Below are positions 8,601 through 14,794 of a stretch of 29,129 nt of DNA, one piece after another. How positions within the stretch are numbered: position 1 is the stretch's first letter; each line of letters opens with the position of its first letter. The DNA is from an uncultured Oscillospiraceae bacterium (GTDB lineage: Bacteria > Bacillota > Clostridia > Oscillospirales > Oscillospiraceae). The DNA is taken from the NCBI GenBank assembly GCA_934670025.1, contig CAKUOS010000029.1, positions 1 to 29,129 on the forward strand, written 5' to 3'. Both the position numbers and the translations under genes were made by a program. The notes under the pieces were generated by a model that was not told where the DNA came from, ran no database searches, and saw only the letters and a program-made list of their open reading frames with translations.

Positions 8601-9077
8601 ATTGCAAAAAATAAACCATAATGTAAAAAACAGGAAGCCGCAAAACCATGCAAAAACGAGCAATTTCGATGCAGAAACCGTCATTTTACGCGAATTTTGC
8701 GTCGTTTTTTGCGTGTCATTTTCGACCGCAGCGGTGCTTACCGCCGGTTTTTCTGGCTCCGAAGACGCTGGAGCAGCCGGCTGTGCGGCCGCTGCGGGTA
8801 CATCGGACGCTTCCGGTGCAAGAGCATTTATCTGCGTGTCGCGTACAATTTCGGGCGTTTCCGGGGCAGCTGCGGCCACGGGCTCCGAAGGCGCGTCCGG
8901 GAGCAGATTGCCGACGCTGACGGCCGTTTTCCCGATGGAAACCGGCAGCAGCAGCCGCACGAGCAGCACCAGCCAGAGCGCATATTGCAGCCGCGCGCCG
9001 ATCTTTCCGCGCAGCAGATAGTGCAGGGCGATGAGCACCGCCGCAAGCACGGCGGACGAAACAAACCATTCAATCAT
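5637..9077 (-). CDS. M56 family (BlaR1-type) membrane metalloprotease with large ectodomain
   Basis: A 1146-residue membrane protein. Hydrophobic segments lie near residues 3-22, 31-47, 138-158, 240-256 and 323-341. The zinc motif HEYTH (221-225) and the downstream ELFCDE (262-267) mark it as an M56/BlaR1 peptidase, which in known systems cleaves or inactivates the partner BlaI repressor after an external signal. Residues about 342-1146 form a very long extracytoplasmic region, far larger than the roughly 250-residue penicillin-binding sensor of BlaR1, and I see no KTG-type beta-lactamase box. The ligand is therefore unknown. The cytoplasmic loop around 60-130 is Ala/Pro/Glu-rich. Its ATG overlaps the end of the repressor gene by 8 bases, so the two are co-translated. 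Confidence 0.88.
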   Translation of the reverse strand: MIEWFVSSAVLAAVLIALHYLLRGKIGARLQYALWLVLLVRLLLPVSIGKTAVSVGNLLPDAPSEPVAAAAPETPEIVRDTQINALAPEASDVPAAAAQPAAPASSEPEKPAVSTAAVENDTQKTTQNSRKMTVSASKLLVFAWFCGFLFFTLWFIFCNLRYAKRLRAGLMRRVAATEGRPELRLTRTALSPCLFGFFRPVIYLTEECAQDMQLLHHCAEHEYTHYLHRDHIWALLRGVCLALHWFDPLVWWAAALSRTDTELFCDEATIRRLGEDARADYGRSLIRMTCREAVDPFSAATTMSGRGGQLKTRIISITKQPKTAIPVLILVLLLCAAAVGCTMTGPKDPVPQTQTQESPESTENTSEEPEDTVEFTTTRDTVVLSVPARYESEIVADDSFTITVQETGAHDLDDVLFSFYDKSQTTEDHLGLVWAIRAFRFEDPAELIKDGADRWVEENLVLLNTHLLGTRGNTAYYLFCLSPSDKAVQQYDGADAAAVSSYYRHAADGLDILKDFIVRNDLAPVDGAVDWEAWYQDFILPRIEAETAAVVDAAWFAAREPAEAWPEFTVNGTSIYDLTLDDIQNVYGTYERIYHWMDIQTSYYDIVQFADGSQAAGWMNKDGTIHYPDAAYLRLDAGVEASGVSFGEDYREAANRFPRDAEPVLEQVDEHTARLMLGGEILYMGKYSYVEYTDGAATTLVVSDETLMTFHIENGVIAAVSWMAPEESMRLPVTEEWVQQRMTIDPSLLTDENLHSILIGPEVALVNNGFTFDSPADLSSEKLFMLFLYWSADYTYTRDDYKQADGKYHFTESFVNSVLRYHFRDGSFTFDITQCGNYDASDGTAVIENVSGFGGGPDLRIADVQVLGGGTVQVTADFYNADPFLNDSGGELRYARKVYTLDFYYGGVLFQSARFAALPEDDLRAALQLHTGETTDDLTQLFWDYDWQNRYILGSLPNVDCDSTGWLQEDWEWQEPWDELTLFVYERYAREHSWPLSISATDFRNTLERYFPIDRYSWEDHSSEYLTYQDGTYTRTVSDNHGARYCYLKSVSSMDNGRFLLVFDYLDVPEAYTYEDVRAVLDHAGATDDLQPAQFRAAVYDAFRDGIIPSETDMTELAVQVCLTGNALRPFYFLRADDTYAYRMVG

Positions 9078-9456
9078 GGCGCTTTTTCTCCTCCATGTCC
9101 TGAAGCAGGGCGTACAACTCGTCGATCTCGCGCTGCGGAAGCGTCTCGCGCTTCGTCATTTCACTCACGAGCAGGCTCAGGCTCCCATTGTACACGCGCC
9201 CGAGCAGGTCGCGCGTCTGCTGTGCGGCGGCATCCTCGCGGCGCACGGCGGGATAGAAGACGTTTTTCCTTCCCTGCGTGTCGCAGCGGACCGCGCCCTT
9301 CTCCATCAGGCGGCGCAGGATCGTCAGCGTCGTCGAGCGGTTCCAGCCTGTCTGCGCGGCCATCCGCTCGGTCAGCTCGCGCCCGGTCTGCGGCGCATGA
9401 TCCCAGAGCGCCTCCATCAGCCGCCATTCCGCCTGTGTCAGATCGATGTGTTCCAT
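9070..9456 (-). CDS. BlaI/MecI/CopY family transcriptional repressor
   Basis: A 128-residue winged-helix repressor. The N-terminal LTQAEWRLMEALWDHAPQTGRELTERMA followed by GWNRSTTLTILRRLMEKGAV is the classic BlaI helix-turn-helix and wing; the C-terminal helices (ETLPQREIDELYALLQDM) resemble the dimerisation region. Members repress their own operon and are removed by proteolysis triggered by the M56 partner, which is encoded immediately downstream and overlaps by 8 bases. GGAGGGG lies about 7 bases before the ATG at 9456. Two dyads around the promoter are likely autoregulatory sites. No beta-lactamase gene is nearby, so the regulon is probably not classical beta-lactam resistance. Confidence 0.92.
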   Translation of the reverse strand: MEHIDLTQAEWRLMEALWDHAPQTGRELTERMAAQTGWNRSTTLTILRRLMEKGAVRCDTQGRKNVFYPAVRREDAAAQQTRDLLGRVYNGSLSLLVSEMTKRETLPQREIDELYALLQDMEEKKRHD

Positions 9457-9472
9457 ACCGGCCCCTCCGTTT

Positions 9473-9488
9473 GTTTACGTTTGTAATC
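9473..9488. promoter_or_regulatory. Candidate BlaI operator 2
   Basis: GTTTACGTTTGTAATC is an imperfect dyad with half-sites GTTTAC and GTAATC. It lies between the -10 element and the Shine-Dalgarno of the repressor gene, a position where binding would block initiation. It resembles the second dyad at 9505-9520. Assignment to the encoded repressor is inference. Confidence 0.55.
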
Positions 9489-9490
9489 AC

Positions 9491-9519
9491 ACTGTAGCAC
9501 AGCTGTTTACATATGTCAA
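9491..9519 (-). promoter_or_regulatory. Sigma-A promoter of the BlaI-M56 operon
   Basis: On the minus strand TTGACA (9514-9519), a 17-bp spacer and TACAGT (9491-9496) form a near-consensus housekeeping promoter 35 bases upstream of the repressor start codon. Confidence 0.8.
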
Positions 9520-9520
9520 C
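9505..9520. promoter_or_regulatory. Candidate BlaI operator 1 over the -35
   Basis: GTTTACATATGTCAAC is a near-perfect palindrome (one mismatched pair) with core ACATATGT, resembling the TACA/TGTA cores known for BlaI/MecI operators. It overlaps the -35 hexamer, so occupancy should exclude RNA polymerase. Confidence 0.6.
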
Positions 9521-9528
9521 AAAAAGTG

Positions 9529-9572
9529 CAAAAAATAAGGTGCAGCCCGGATCCGCAGGGCTGTACCTTTTT
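9529..9572. terminator. Bidirectional intrinsic terminator
   Basis: AAGGTGCAGCCC (9537-9548) pairs with GGGCTGTACCTT (9558-9569) with one G-U pair, loop of 9 bases. An A-run on one side and a T-run on the other make it usable in both directions. On the minus strand it should end transcripts from the TIGR04076/deacylase operon just before the repressor promoter. Confidence 0.7.
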
Positions 9573-9599
9573 GCATGAGTCTATTGTGCACGGAACCAC

Positions 9600-9745
9600 A
9601 GCCCTCCCCTTTGGGGAAGGTGGCCCGAAGGGACGGATGAGGGTCTGGGAGCAGTCGCATACCGCACTACCGTATCGATGGTGCTTCATGTCCCTCATCA
9701 GTCTGCTCCGCTTCGCTCCGCATCCAGCTTCCCCCAGGGGAAGCC
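9600..9745. repeat. MITE-like inverted-repeat element
   Basis: The left end (CCCTCCCCTTTGGGGAAGG...GATGAGGG, 9600-9643) and the right end (CCCTCATC...CAGCTTCCCCCAGGGGAAGCC, 9692-9745) are imperfect inverted copies, each with its own internal short palindrome. The centre carries no gene. The pattern matches short interspersed palindromic repeats that I recall as frequent in Oscillospiraceae genomes. No transposase is encoded, so mobility would be in trans. It fills most of the 9573-9799 gap. Confidence 0.6.
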
Positions 9746-9799
9746 ATGGGCGCTCCCGCGCCAGTGCAACGTAAAAAAGCAGCTATAGGGAACAGAAGG

Positions 9800-10288
9800 C
9801 TACAGCTTCACCGTCGTGACGGGGTTGCCGTGGGCGCGGATGAGGGCCATCAGATCCTCCGCTTTGAGCCAGACCGTGGCGGTATTGTCATTCGGGTGGA
9901 CGCCGACGATGGCCGGCGGCTGCAAGAATTCCTCGTCGAGGCAGAACTGCACCGACGCGCTTTCATCGCTGAGAAGGCCCAGCGGCGTCACGGAGCCGGG
10001 CGTCAGGTGCAGCATATGCAGCAGATCGTCGGCCGAGGCGAAGCTCAGCGGCCGCGTGCCGTGCTGCCTGCGGAATTCCTTCAGGTCGACGCGCTTGTCG
10101 CCCTTGACGGTGATGAGATAATAATTGCGCTTCTTATCATCGCGCACGAAAAGGTTTTTCGCGTCGGCCTCGGGATACGGGACTTCGACCTGCATGAGCG
10201 CCTCCATGGTAAAGACGGCCTCGTGCTCCGTCACCTCGAACCAGACGCCGGACTGCTTTAAAAAATCATACGTTTCCTGTTTCGTCAT
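9800..10288 (-). CDS. YbaK/ProX-type aminoacyl-tRNA deacylase
   Basis: A 162-residue protein of the YbaK/prolyl-tRNA-synthetase-associated domain family (ProX/PrdX type). These are free-standing editing enzymes that hydrolyse mischarged tRNA, typically Ala-tRNA(Pro) or Cys-tRNA(Pro). Visible family features include VTEHEAVFTMEAL near residues 19-31, KNLFVRDDKKRNYYLITVKGDKRVDLK (about 44-70), which contains the conserved lysine segment, and LTPGSVTPLGLLSDE (about 95-109). Length is normal for the family and coverage is complete. The ATG overlaps the TIGR04076 stop as ATGA, indicating one transcript. Substrate specificity is inferred from the family only. Confidence 0.88.
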   Translation of the reverse strand: MTKQETYDFLKQSGVWFEVTEHEAVFTMEALMQVEVPYPEADAKNLFVRDDKKRNYYLITVKGDKRVDLKEFRRQHGTRPLSFASADDLLHMLHLTPGSVTPLGLLSDESASVQFCLDEEFLQPPAIVGVHPNDNTATVWLKAEDLMALIRAHGNPVTTVKL

Positions 10289-10596
10289 CTCTGTTCCTCC
10301 AGTGCCTCAACATAAAAGCTCACGGGCCGAAAGCCGTCGTTGCAGCTGAGCATCGCCGTGTGCGGATCCCGCATCCAGCCGTCAAAGAAGTTTCCGCCGC
10401 CGCGCGCCAGCTCCGTCACGAACGGCAGAAGCGTCTGCCACGCGCTCTGGCAAAGCCCGTCCGGTTTTTCCCTTCCGTCCGTCTCGAACACCTGCCCGAG
10501 GTACAGATCGCACGGATGATCGATCGGGTTTTCATACTGCGCCATGAGCGCCGGGTAGCTGGCCATTCTCATGACGGTGATGCGGATCTTCTTCAT
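10285..10596 (-). CDS. TIGR04076 family protein
   Basis: A 103-residue protein matching the TIGR04076 pattern: an N-terminal MKKIRITVMRM strand, a C-x-L-x(3)-G-Q-V-F segment (CDLYLGQVF), a GLCQSAWQTLLPFV segment, and the C-terminal ...MLSCNDGFRPVSFYVE. The family is conserved in anaerobes but its function is unknown; conserved cysteines suggest metal or redox involvement, which is inference. GGAG lies about 9 bases before the ATG. First gene of a two-gene operon with the deacylase. Confidence 0.82.
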   Translation of the reverse strand: MKKIRITVMRMASYPALMAQYENPIDHPCDLYLGQVFETDGREKPDGLCQSAWQTLLPFVTELARGGGNFFDGWMRDPHTAMLSCNDGFRPVSFYVEALEEQR

Positions 10597-10649
10597 GCGG
10601 GCACTCCGTTCCTGAAAAAATGAAAGAATTTTTTCTGTTTTCTGCCGCT

Positions 10650-10678
10650 ATATTACCACATTTTCGTCCATTTTTCAA
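10650..10678 (-). promoter_or_regulatory. Promoter of the TIGR04076-deacylase operon
   Basis: Minus-strand TTGAAA (10673-10678), 17-bp spacer, TAATAT (10650-10655) with TGG in front, i.e. an extended -10. It is back-to-back with a plus-strand promoter, only 3 bp between the two -35 hexamers. Confidence 0.75.
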
Positions 10679-10681
10679 GAC

Positions 10682-10710
10682 TTGTCATTTTGCGCGCGTT
10701 CGTGTATAGA
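10682..10710 (+). promoter_or_regulatory. Promoter of the small unknown gene
   Basis: TTGTCA (10682-10687), 17-bp spacer, TATAGA (10705-10710), 28 bases before the ATG at 10739. Divergent from the promoter at 10650-10678. Confidence 0.7.
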
Positions 10711-10738
10711 ATACGCAGGCAGAAAGGAGGCCGGTTGG

Positions 10739-11056
10739 ATGCAGGAAGAAACTTTTGCGCTGTTCGCGCAGGACCGGACGGAAACGGCGCAGGCGCTGCT
10801 GGGACTTGATGCGCGGACGCTGTCGCTTTCCCCTGCGGAGCAGACGCGGCTGCTGCACAAGATCCGGACGCTGCCTCGCGGCGCGCTGCAAGCTGCGCTG
10901 GATGGCGCGGCGCGGGATGTTTGCCGCGTGATCGGACTGCCGGGCGCGGAACACTATGTGCGCACATCTTTGCGGGCGCTTGTCCCGCGGCTGTATGAGG
11001 CGGCGCGGCACGGATCGGTCCGGGCGGTTTTTCCGGTCGCTGCGGAAGAAAAATAA
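10739..11056 (+). CDS. Small protein of unknown function
   Basis: A 105-residue, probably cytoplasmic helical protein that I do not recognise; it has no signal peptide or membrane segment. The frame is open from 10682, but the ATG at 10739 is chosen because AGAAAGGAGG lies 8 bases upstream, and the earlier ATG overlaps the -35 box. Sequence features are Leu/Ala/Arg-rich helices (ARTLSLSPAEQTRLLHKIRTLP, then ALVPRLYEAARHG). It is transcribed divergently from the TIGR04076 operon. The trp T-box promoter starts 3 bases after its stop, leaving no room for its own terminator. Confidence 0.7.
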   Translation: MQEETFALFAQDRTETAQALLGLDARTLSLSPAEQTRLLHKIRTLPRGALQAALDGAARDVCRVIGLPGAEHYVRTSLRALVPRLYEAARHGSVRAVFPVAAEEK

Positions 11057-11059
11057 TGC

Positions 11060-11088
11060 TTGACAAGCGGATGCTTTCGCAGTATACT
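11060..11088 (+). promoter_or_regulatory. Promoter of the trp T-box and trpB
   Basis: TTGACA (11060-11065), 17-bp spacer, TATACT (11083-11088). Near-perfect sigma-A promoter; transcription should begin near 11095, at the base of the T-box leader. Confidence 0.88.
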
Positions 11089-11094
11089 GCGTAA

Positions 11095-11428
11095 CAAGTT
11101 AAACCGTTGATGCAGATGAGTAGGCGGATACGAACTCTTGCAGAGAGCTGCCGGGTGGTGAAAAGGCAGTAAGAGCGCGATCCGGTGAATGGACTGCGGA
11201 GGGCGGCCCGAACGCAAAGGCAAGTAGGCGCCGACGGTTCTCCACCGTTACAGGAGCGGCGCGTACAGGCGCGTCATGAGTGGGCAGGCAACTGCCAATT
11301 TGGGTGGCACCGCAGAAGTTTTCAGACTTTTGTCCCAAGAGTACGGACCGGAAACCGGTCTTCTCTGTGGACAGGAGTCTTTTTTCTTTCCCGCAGGAAG
11401 GCCAACACGCTGAAAGGAGTCAAGCGCC
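11095..11428 (+). ncRNA. T-box leader, tryptophan specific
   Basis: The hallmark T-box sequence TGGGTGGCACCGC is at 11301-11313. Stem I features precede it: GATGAGTAGG near 11115 and GAGAGCTGCC...GGTGGTGAAAAGG near 11142-11168. The likely specifier is TGG at 11190-11192 in context GTGAA-TGG-A, matching tryptophan and the downstream gene. The leader ends in a strong terminator (11324-11386). Uncharged tRNA(Trp) should stabilise the antiterminator and switch trpB on. It accounts for the whole 372-base gap. Confidence 0.9.
11324..11386 (+). terminator. Terminator of the trp T-box
   Basis: AGACTTTTGTCC (11324-11335) pairs with GGACAGGAGTCT (11369-11380) using G-U pairs, enclosing an inner GACCGG/CCGGTC hairpin, followed by a T-run at 11380-11385. 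It is mutually exclusive with the antiterminator formed around the T-box motif in the usual mechanism. Confidence 0.8.
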
Positions 11429-12808
11429 ATGAAAAACGAACAATCCATCCCCTACAAGATCTATCTGTCGGAATCCGAGATGCCGACGAGCTGGTATAAC
11501 GTCCGCGCGGACATGAAAAACAAGCCCGCGCCGCTCGTCAATCCCGGCACCGGCAAACCGATGGGCTTTGACGATCTGCGGCCGGTCTTCTGCGACGAGC
11601 TGATCGAGCAGGAGCTCGACAATGACACGCCGTATATCTCCATTCCGGATGAGATCCGCAGCTTTTACAAGATGTACCGGCCGTCGCCGCTCGTGCGCGC
11701 ATACTGCCTCGAGGAAAAGCTCGGCACGCCGGCAAAGATCTACTACAAATTCGAGGGCAACAACACCTCCGGCAGCCACAAGCTGAACTCCGCGATCGCG
11801 CAGGCGTATTACGCGAAAAAGCAGGGTCTCAAGGGCGTCACGACTGAGACGGGCGCGGGCCAGTGGGGCACGGCGCTTTCGATGGCGTGCGCGTATCTGG
11901 GGCTTGATCTGAAGGTGTTCATGGTCAAGTGCTCGTATGAGCAGAAGCCGTTCCGCCGCGAGGTCATGCGTACCTACGGCGCGAGCGTCACGCCCAGCCC
12001 GTCGGACACCACGAACATCGGCCGCGCCATTCTCGCCAGGGATCCGGATACGACAGGTTCGCTCGGCTGCGCGATCAGCGAGGCCGTGGAGGTCGCAACC
12101 ACCACGCCGGGCTACCGGTACGTGCTCGGCAGCGTCCTCAATCAGGTGCTGCTCCATCAGTCGGTCATCGGTCTGGAGACGAAGATCGCGCTCGACAAAT
12201 ACGGCATCACGCCCGACATCATCATCGGCTGCGCGGGCGGCGGCTCGAACCTTGGCGGCCTCATCTCCCCGTTCATGGGCGAAAAGCTGCGCGGCGAAAA
12301 GGATTACCGCTTCATCGCCGTTGAACCTGCGTCCTGCCCGAGCTTCACGCGCGGCGTGTTCGCCTATGACTTCTGCGACACTGGCATGGTCTGCCCGCTG
12401 GCGAAGATGTACACGCTCGGCAGCGGCTTCATCCCGTCTGCCAACCACGCGGGCGGCCTGCGCTATCACGGCATGAGCCCCATCCTCTCGCAGCTGTATC
12501 ACGACGGCCTGATGGAGGCCCGCAGCGTCGAGCAGACAAGCGTGTTTGAAGCAGCGGAGTATTTCGCGCGCGTCGAGGGCATCCTCCCCGCCCCGGAATC
12601 CAGCCACGCCATCCGCGCGGCCATCGACGAGGCGCTCAAGTGCAAGGAAACGGGCGAAGCGAAGACCATCGTCTTCGGTCTGACCGGCACGGGCTACTTT
12701 GATCTCGTCGCGTATCAGAAATTCAACGACCACCAGATGAGCGACGTCATCCCCACCGACGAGCAGCTGGCCGCAAGCATCGCAAAGCTGCCGAAGGCCG
12801 CTGAGTAA
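11429..12808 (+). CDS. trpB: Tryptophan synthase beta chain, TrpB2 type
   Basis: A 459-residue PLP enzyme that joins L-serine and indole to make L-tryptophan. The PLP lysine is K118 in GSHKLN (115-120). The catalytic glutamate segment is ETGAGQWG (140-147), the tryptophan-for-histidine form typical of TrpB2 rather than TrpB1. The PLP phosphate loop is GGGSN (270-274). The extra N-terminal ~70 residues and total length near 450 also fit TrpB2. GAAAGGAG lies upstream of the ATG. No trpA or other trp biosynthesis gene is adjacent, so it may salvage free indole or work with a distant alpha chain. Expression is controlled by the trp T-box leader immediately upstream. Confidence 0.95.
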   Translation: MKNEQSIPYKIYLSESEMPTSWYNVRADMKNKPAPLVNPGTGKPMGFDDLRPVFCDELIEQELDNDTPYISIPDEIRSFYKMYRPSPLVRAYCLEEKLGTPAKIYYKFEGNNTSGSHKLNSAIAQAYYAKKQGLKGVTTETGAGQWGTALSMACAYLGLDLKVFMVKCSYEQKPFRREVMRTYGASVTPSPSDTTNIGRAILARDPDTTGSLGCAISEAVEVATTTPGYRYVLGSVLNQVLLHQSVIGLETKIALDKYGITPDIIIGCAGGGSNLGGLISPFMGEKLRGEKDYRFIAVEPASCPSFTRGVFAYDFCDTGMVCPLAKMYTLGSGFIPSANHAGGLRYHGMSPILSQLYHDGLMEARSVEQTSVFEAAEYFARVEGILPAPESSHAIRAAIDEALKCKETGEAKTIVFGLTGTGYFDLVAYQKFNDHQMSDVIPTDEQLAASIAKLPKAAE

Positions 12809-12842
12809 GCGTTTCCGTGCGCTTCCAGAGAATTATTTCCGC

Positions 12843-12871
12843 TTGACAAGCGCCGCGGCCGTGCGTATAAT
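12843..12871 (+). promoter_or_regulatory. Perfect-consensus promoter of glyA riboswitch
   Basis: TTGACA (12843-12848), 17-bp spacer, TATAAT (12866-12871): an exact sigma-A consensus, 251 bases before the glyA start. Such strength makes sense if output is limited downstream by the riboswitch terminator. No clear trpB terminator is seen in 12809-12842. Confidence 0.92.
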
Positions 12872-12932
12872 GACGGCGTCAATTGAATACAACGTTCCGT
12901 TGATCGTTTTCAGAATGCAGCGCAGACTGGAA

Positions 12933-13053
12933 GCGGAAGGAATCTCTGGAGAACTCATTGAATTGAGTGCCGAAGGTGCAAGGCGCAAGCCGAATCTCTC
13001 AGGCAAAAGGACAGAGCCGCAGACATCGCCGCCGTATGGGCGGCAGCTTCCGC
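12933..13053 (+). ncRNA. Glycine riboswitch (single aptamer)
   Basis: The core contains CTCTGGAGA (12944-12952), GCCGAAGGTGCAA (12969-12981) and TCTCAGGCAAAAGGACAGAG (12997-13016), the conserved glycine aptamer segments; CTCTG and CAGAG form P1. Only one aptamer is visible, unlike the common tandem form. An outer pairing of GCGGAAG (12933-12939) with CTTCCGC (13047-13053) may enclose the aptamer together with a GCCGCC/GGCGGC hairpin (13028-13044). A terminator follows. Whether glycine turns glyA on or off cannot be read from the sequence alone. Confidence 0.9.
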
Positions 13054-13060
13054 GACATAC

Positions 13061-13094
13061 AATGAGCAGGCCAGAGACGGCCTGCTCATTTTTT
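13061..13094 (+). terminator. Terminator of the glycine riboswitch
   Basis: AATGAGCAGGCC (13061-13072) and GGCCTGCTCATT (13079-13090) form a perfect 12-bp stem with a 6-base loop, followed directly by six T. It serves as the expression platform before glyA. Confidence 0.9.
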
Positions 13095-13122
13095 ACTGTT
13101 GATCGGAAGAAAGGACTCTGTC

Positions 13123-14379
13123 ATGGCAAACGCACTGCAAACCACTATGCAATTTCTACACACACAGGACGCGCAGATCGCCGCGTGCATCGAGCGGGAA
13201 TTTACCCGCCAGCAGCAGAACATCGAGCTGATCGCGTCGGAAAACATCGCTTCCCCCGCGGTCATTGCTGCGATGGGGACGGTGCTGACAAATAAATATG
13301 CCGAGGGCTATCCCGGTAAACGGTACTACGGCGGCTGCGACTATGTCGACGAGGTCGAGGCCATCGCCATCGCGCGCGCAAAGGCGCTGTTCGGCGCGGC
13401 GTATGCCAACGTGCAGCCGCACTCCGGTGCGCAGGCGAATCTGGCCGTCTACGCGGCGCTTTTGCAGCCGGGTGAGACGCTCATGGGCATGGATCTGGCG
13501 TGCGGCGGCCATCTGTCGCACGGCGCAAAGGTGAATCTGTCAGGCAAATACTATCGCAGCGTCAGCTACGGCGTCGACCCGGAGACGGGCCGCATCGACT
13601 ACGACCGGGTCGAGTCGCTGGTGAAGCAGTACCGGCCGAAGCTCGTCGTGGCCGGGGCGTCGGCGTATCCGCGCGCGATCGACTTTGCGGCGTTTGCCGA
13701 CATTGCGCACCGAAACGGCGCGCTCCTGATGGTCGATATGGCGCATATCGCCGGTCTTGTCGCGGGCGGACAGCATCAAAGCCCGATCCCATACGCCGAC
13801 GTTGTGACGACCACGACGCACAAAACGCTGCGCGGCCCGCGCGGCGGCATGATCCTCTCGCACGACGAAGCCTTCGCAAAGAAGCTCAACAGCGCTGTCT
13901 TCCCCGGCACGCAGGGCGGGCCGCTCATGCACGTGATCGCGGCGAAGGCCGTCTGCCTGCGTGAAGCGGCGCAGCCGGAATTCCGCGCCTACGCCGCGCA
14001 GATCGTGAAAAATGCGCGGGCGCTGGCAGACGCGCTGATGGCGCGCGGCTTTGACCTCGTGACCGGCGGCACGGACAACCACCTGATGCTGGCCGATCTG
14101 CGCAGCAAAAACATCACCGGCAAGGACTTGCAGGCCCGGCTCGACGCGGTACACATCACACTCAACAAGAACGCCATCCCGAACGACCCGCAGAAGCCCG
14201 GCGTCACGAGCGGCGTACGCATCGGTACACCCGCGTGTACCACGCGCGGCTTCACGGAAGCGGATATGCCCGTCATCGCCGACTGCATCGACAAGATCGC
14301 GCGCGATCCGGACCGGTATCACGACGAGGTGATGCAGGCCGTCGCCGCGCTCGTGCAGGCGCATCCCATCTACGGCTGA
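13123..14379 (+). CDS. glyA: Serine hydroxymethyltransferase
   Basis: A 418-residue PLP enzyme interconverting L-serine plus tetrahydrofolate with glycine plus 5,10-methylene-tetrahydrofolate. Family hallmarks include [15 protein letters not shown] (33-47), [15 protein letters not shown] (57-71), the PLP-contact aspartate in [13 protein letters not shown] (D205), and the Schiff-base lysine in [14 protein letters not shown] (K234). Length is standard. The frame is open from 13099, but the ATG at 13123 gives the normal N-terminus and has AAAGGA upstream. It is regulated by the glycine riboswitch and its terminator. Its last 10 bases overlap the convergent small gene on the other strand. Confidence 0.97.
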   Translation: MANALQTTMQFLHTQDAQIAACIEREFTRQQQNIELIASENIASPAVIAAMGTVLTNKYAEGYPGKRYYGGCDYVDEVEAIAIARAKALFGAAYANVQPHSGAQANLAVYAALLQPGETLMGMDLACGGHLSHGAKVNLSGKYYRSVSYGVDPETGRIDYDRVESLVKQYRPKLVVAGASAYPRAIDFAAFADIAHRNGALLMVDMAHIAGLVAGGQHQSPIPYADVVTTTTHKTLRGPRGGMILSHDEAFAKKLNSAVFPGTQGGPLMHVIAAKAVCLREAAQPEFRAYAAQIVKNARALADALMARGFDLVTGGTDNHLMLADLRSKNITGKDLQARLDAVHITLNKNAIPNDPQKPGVTSGVRIGTPACTTRGFTEADMPVIADCIDKIARDPDRYHDEVMQAVAALVQAHPIYG

Positions 14380-14792
14380 GCGTCCGCACTGTCCGCGCCG
14401 GGCGTCTGCCAGTAGACCTTACCGTCCTGCTCCACGACGTGCATGGTGGGAAACTCCGCAATGCGGTCGAACGGCTTTTCAGGCTCAAACGGCAAAAGCG
14501 TCTGCGCAGGCTGCCCGGGTTCCGGTTCGGGTTCAGGCTCGGGTTCCTGATCGGTCGTGATGCGGGTATCGGCGGCAAAGGGACACTGCCGGTCGGAGAT
14601 GCGCGCCGTCAGATGCAGCGCATCGCCCTCCGGGAACGGCACGCCGAGCGTCACGCGGCCGTTTGCCGTCTCGGCGACGAGACGGATGGGATGATCCCAG
14701 TCGCGGCTGCACGTGGCATCCAGCGCCCAATACAGGCCGTCGCGCACGGCGCGCAGGCGGCCGGATGTTACCGAATGAATTTCATATTCCAT
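14370..14792 (-). CDS. Small Pro-Glu-repeat protein, unknown function
   Basis: A 140-residue protein that I do not recognise. Residues 1-80 form a compact domain ([28 protein letters not shown]...[16 protein letters not shown]). A proline-glutamate spacer, [10 protein letters not shown], follows near 83-92. The C-terminal part ends in a short beta-like stretch ([15 protein letters not shown]). No signal peptide. The GGGAGG ribosome binding site lies within the 3' arm of a terminator-like hairpin (14800-14828), and the ATG immediately follows its T-run, so translation may be hindered unless the hairpin melts. Its stop overlaps convergent glyA by 10 bases. Codon use resembles the neighbours, so it is probably real. 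Confidence 0.7.
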   Translation of the reverse strand: MEYEIHSVTSGRLRAVRDGLYWALDATCSRDWDHPIRLVAETANGRVTLGVPFPEGDALHLTARISDRQCPFAADTRITTDQEPEPEPEPEPGQPAQTLLPFEPEKPFDRIAEFPTMHVVEQDGKVYWQTPGADSADAQP

Positions 14793-14794
14793 AT

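Noticed and set aside
9526..9774. 82-codon plus-strand ORF across the inverted repeat (contains TALPFGEGGPKGRMRV)
   Set aside because: It is a by-product of the repeat and terminator sequence; there is no ribosome site and no domain, and this repeat type commonly yields spurious ORFs.
13073..13094. Possible small-RNA end unrelated to the riboswitch
   Set aside because: The hairpin is fully explained as the expression-platform terminator of the glycine riboswitch.
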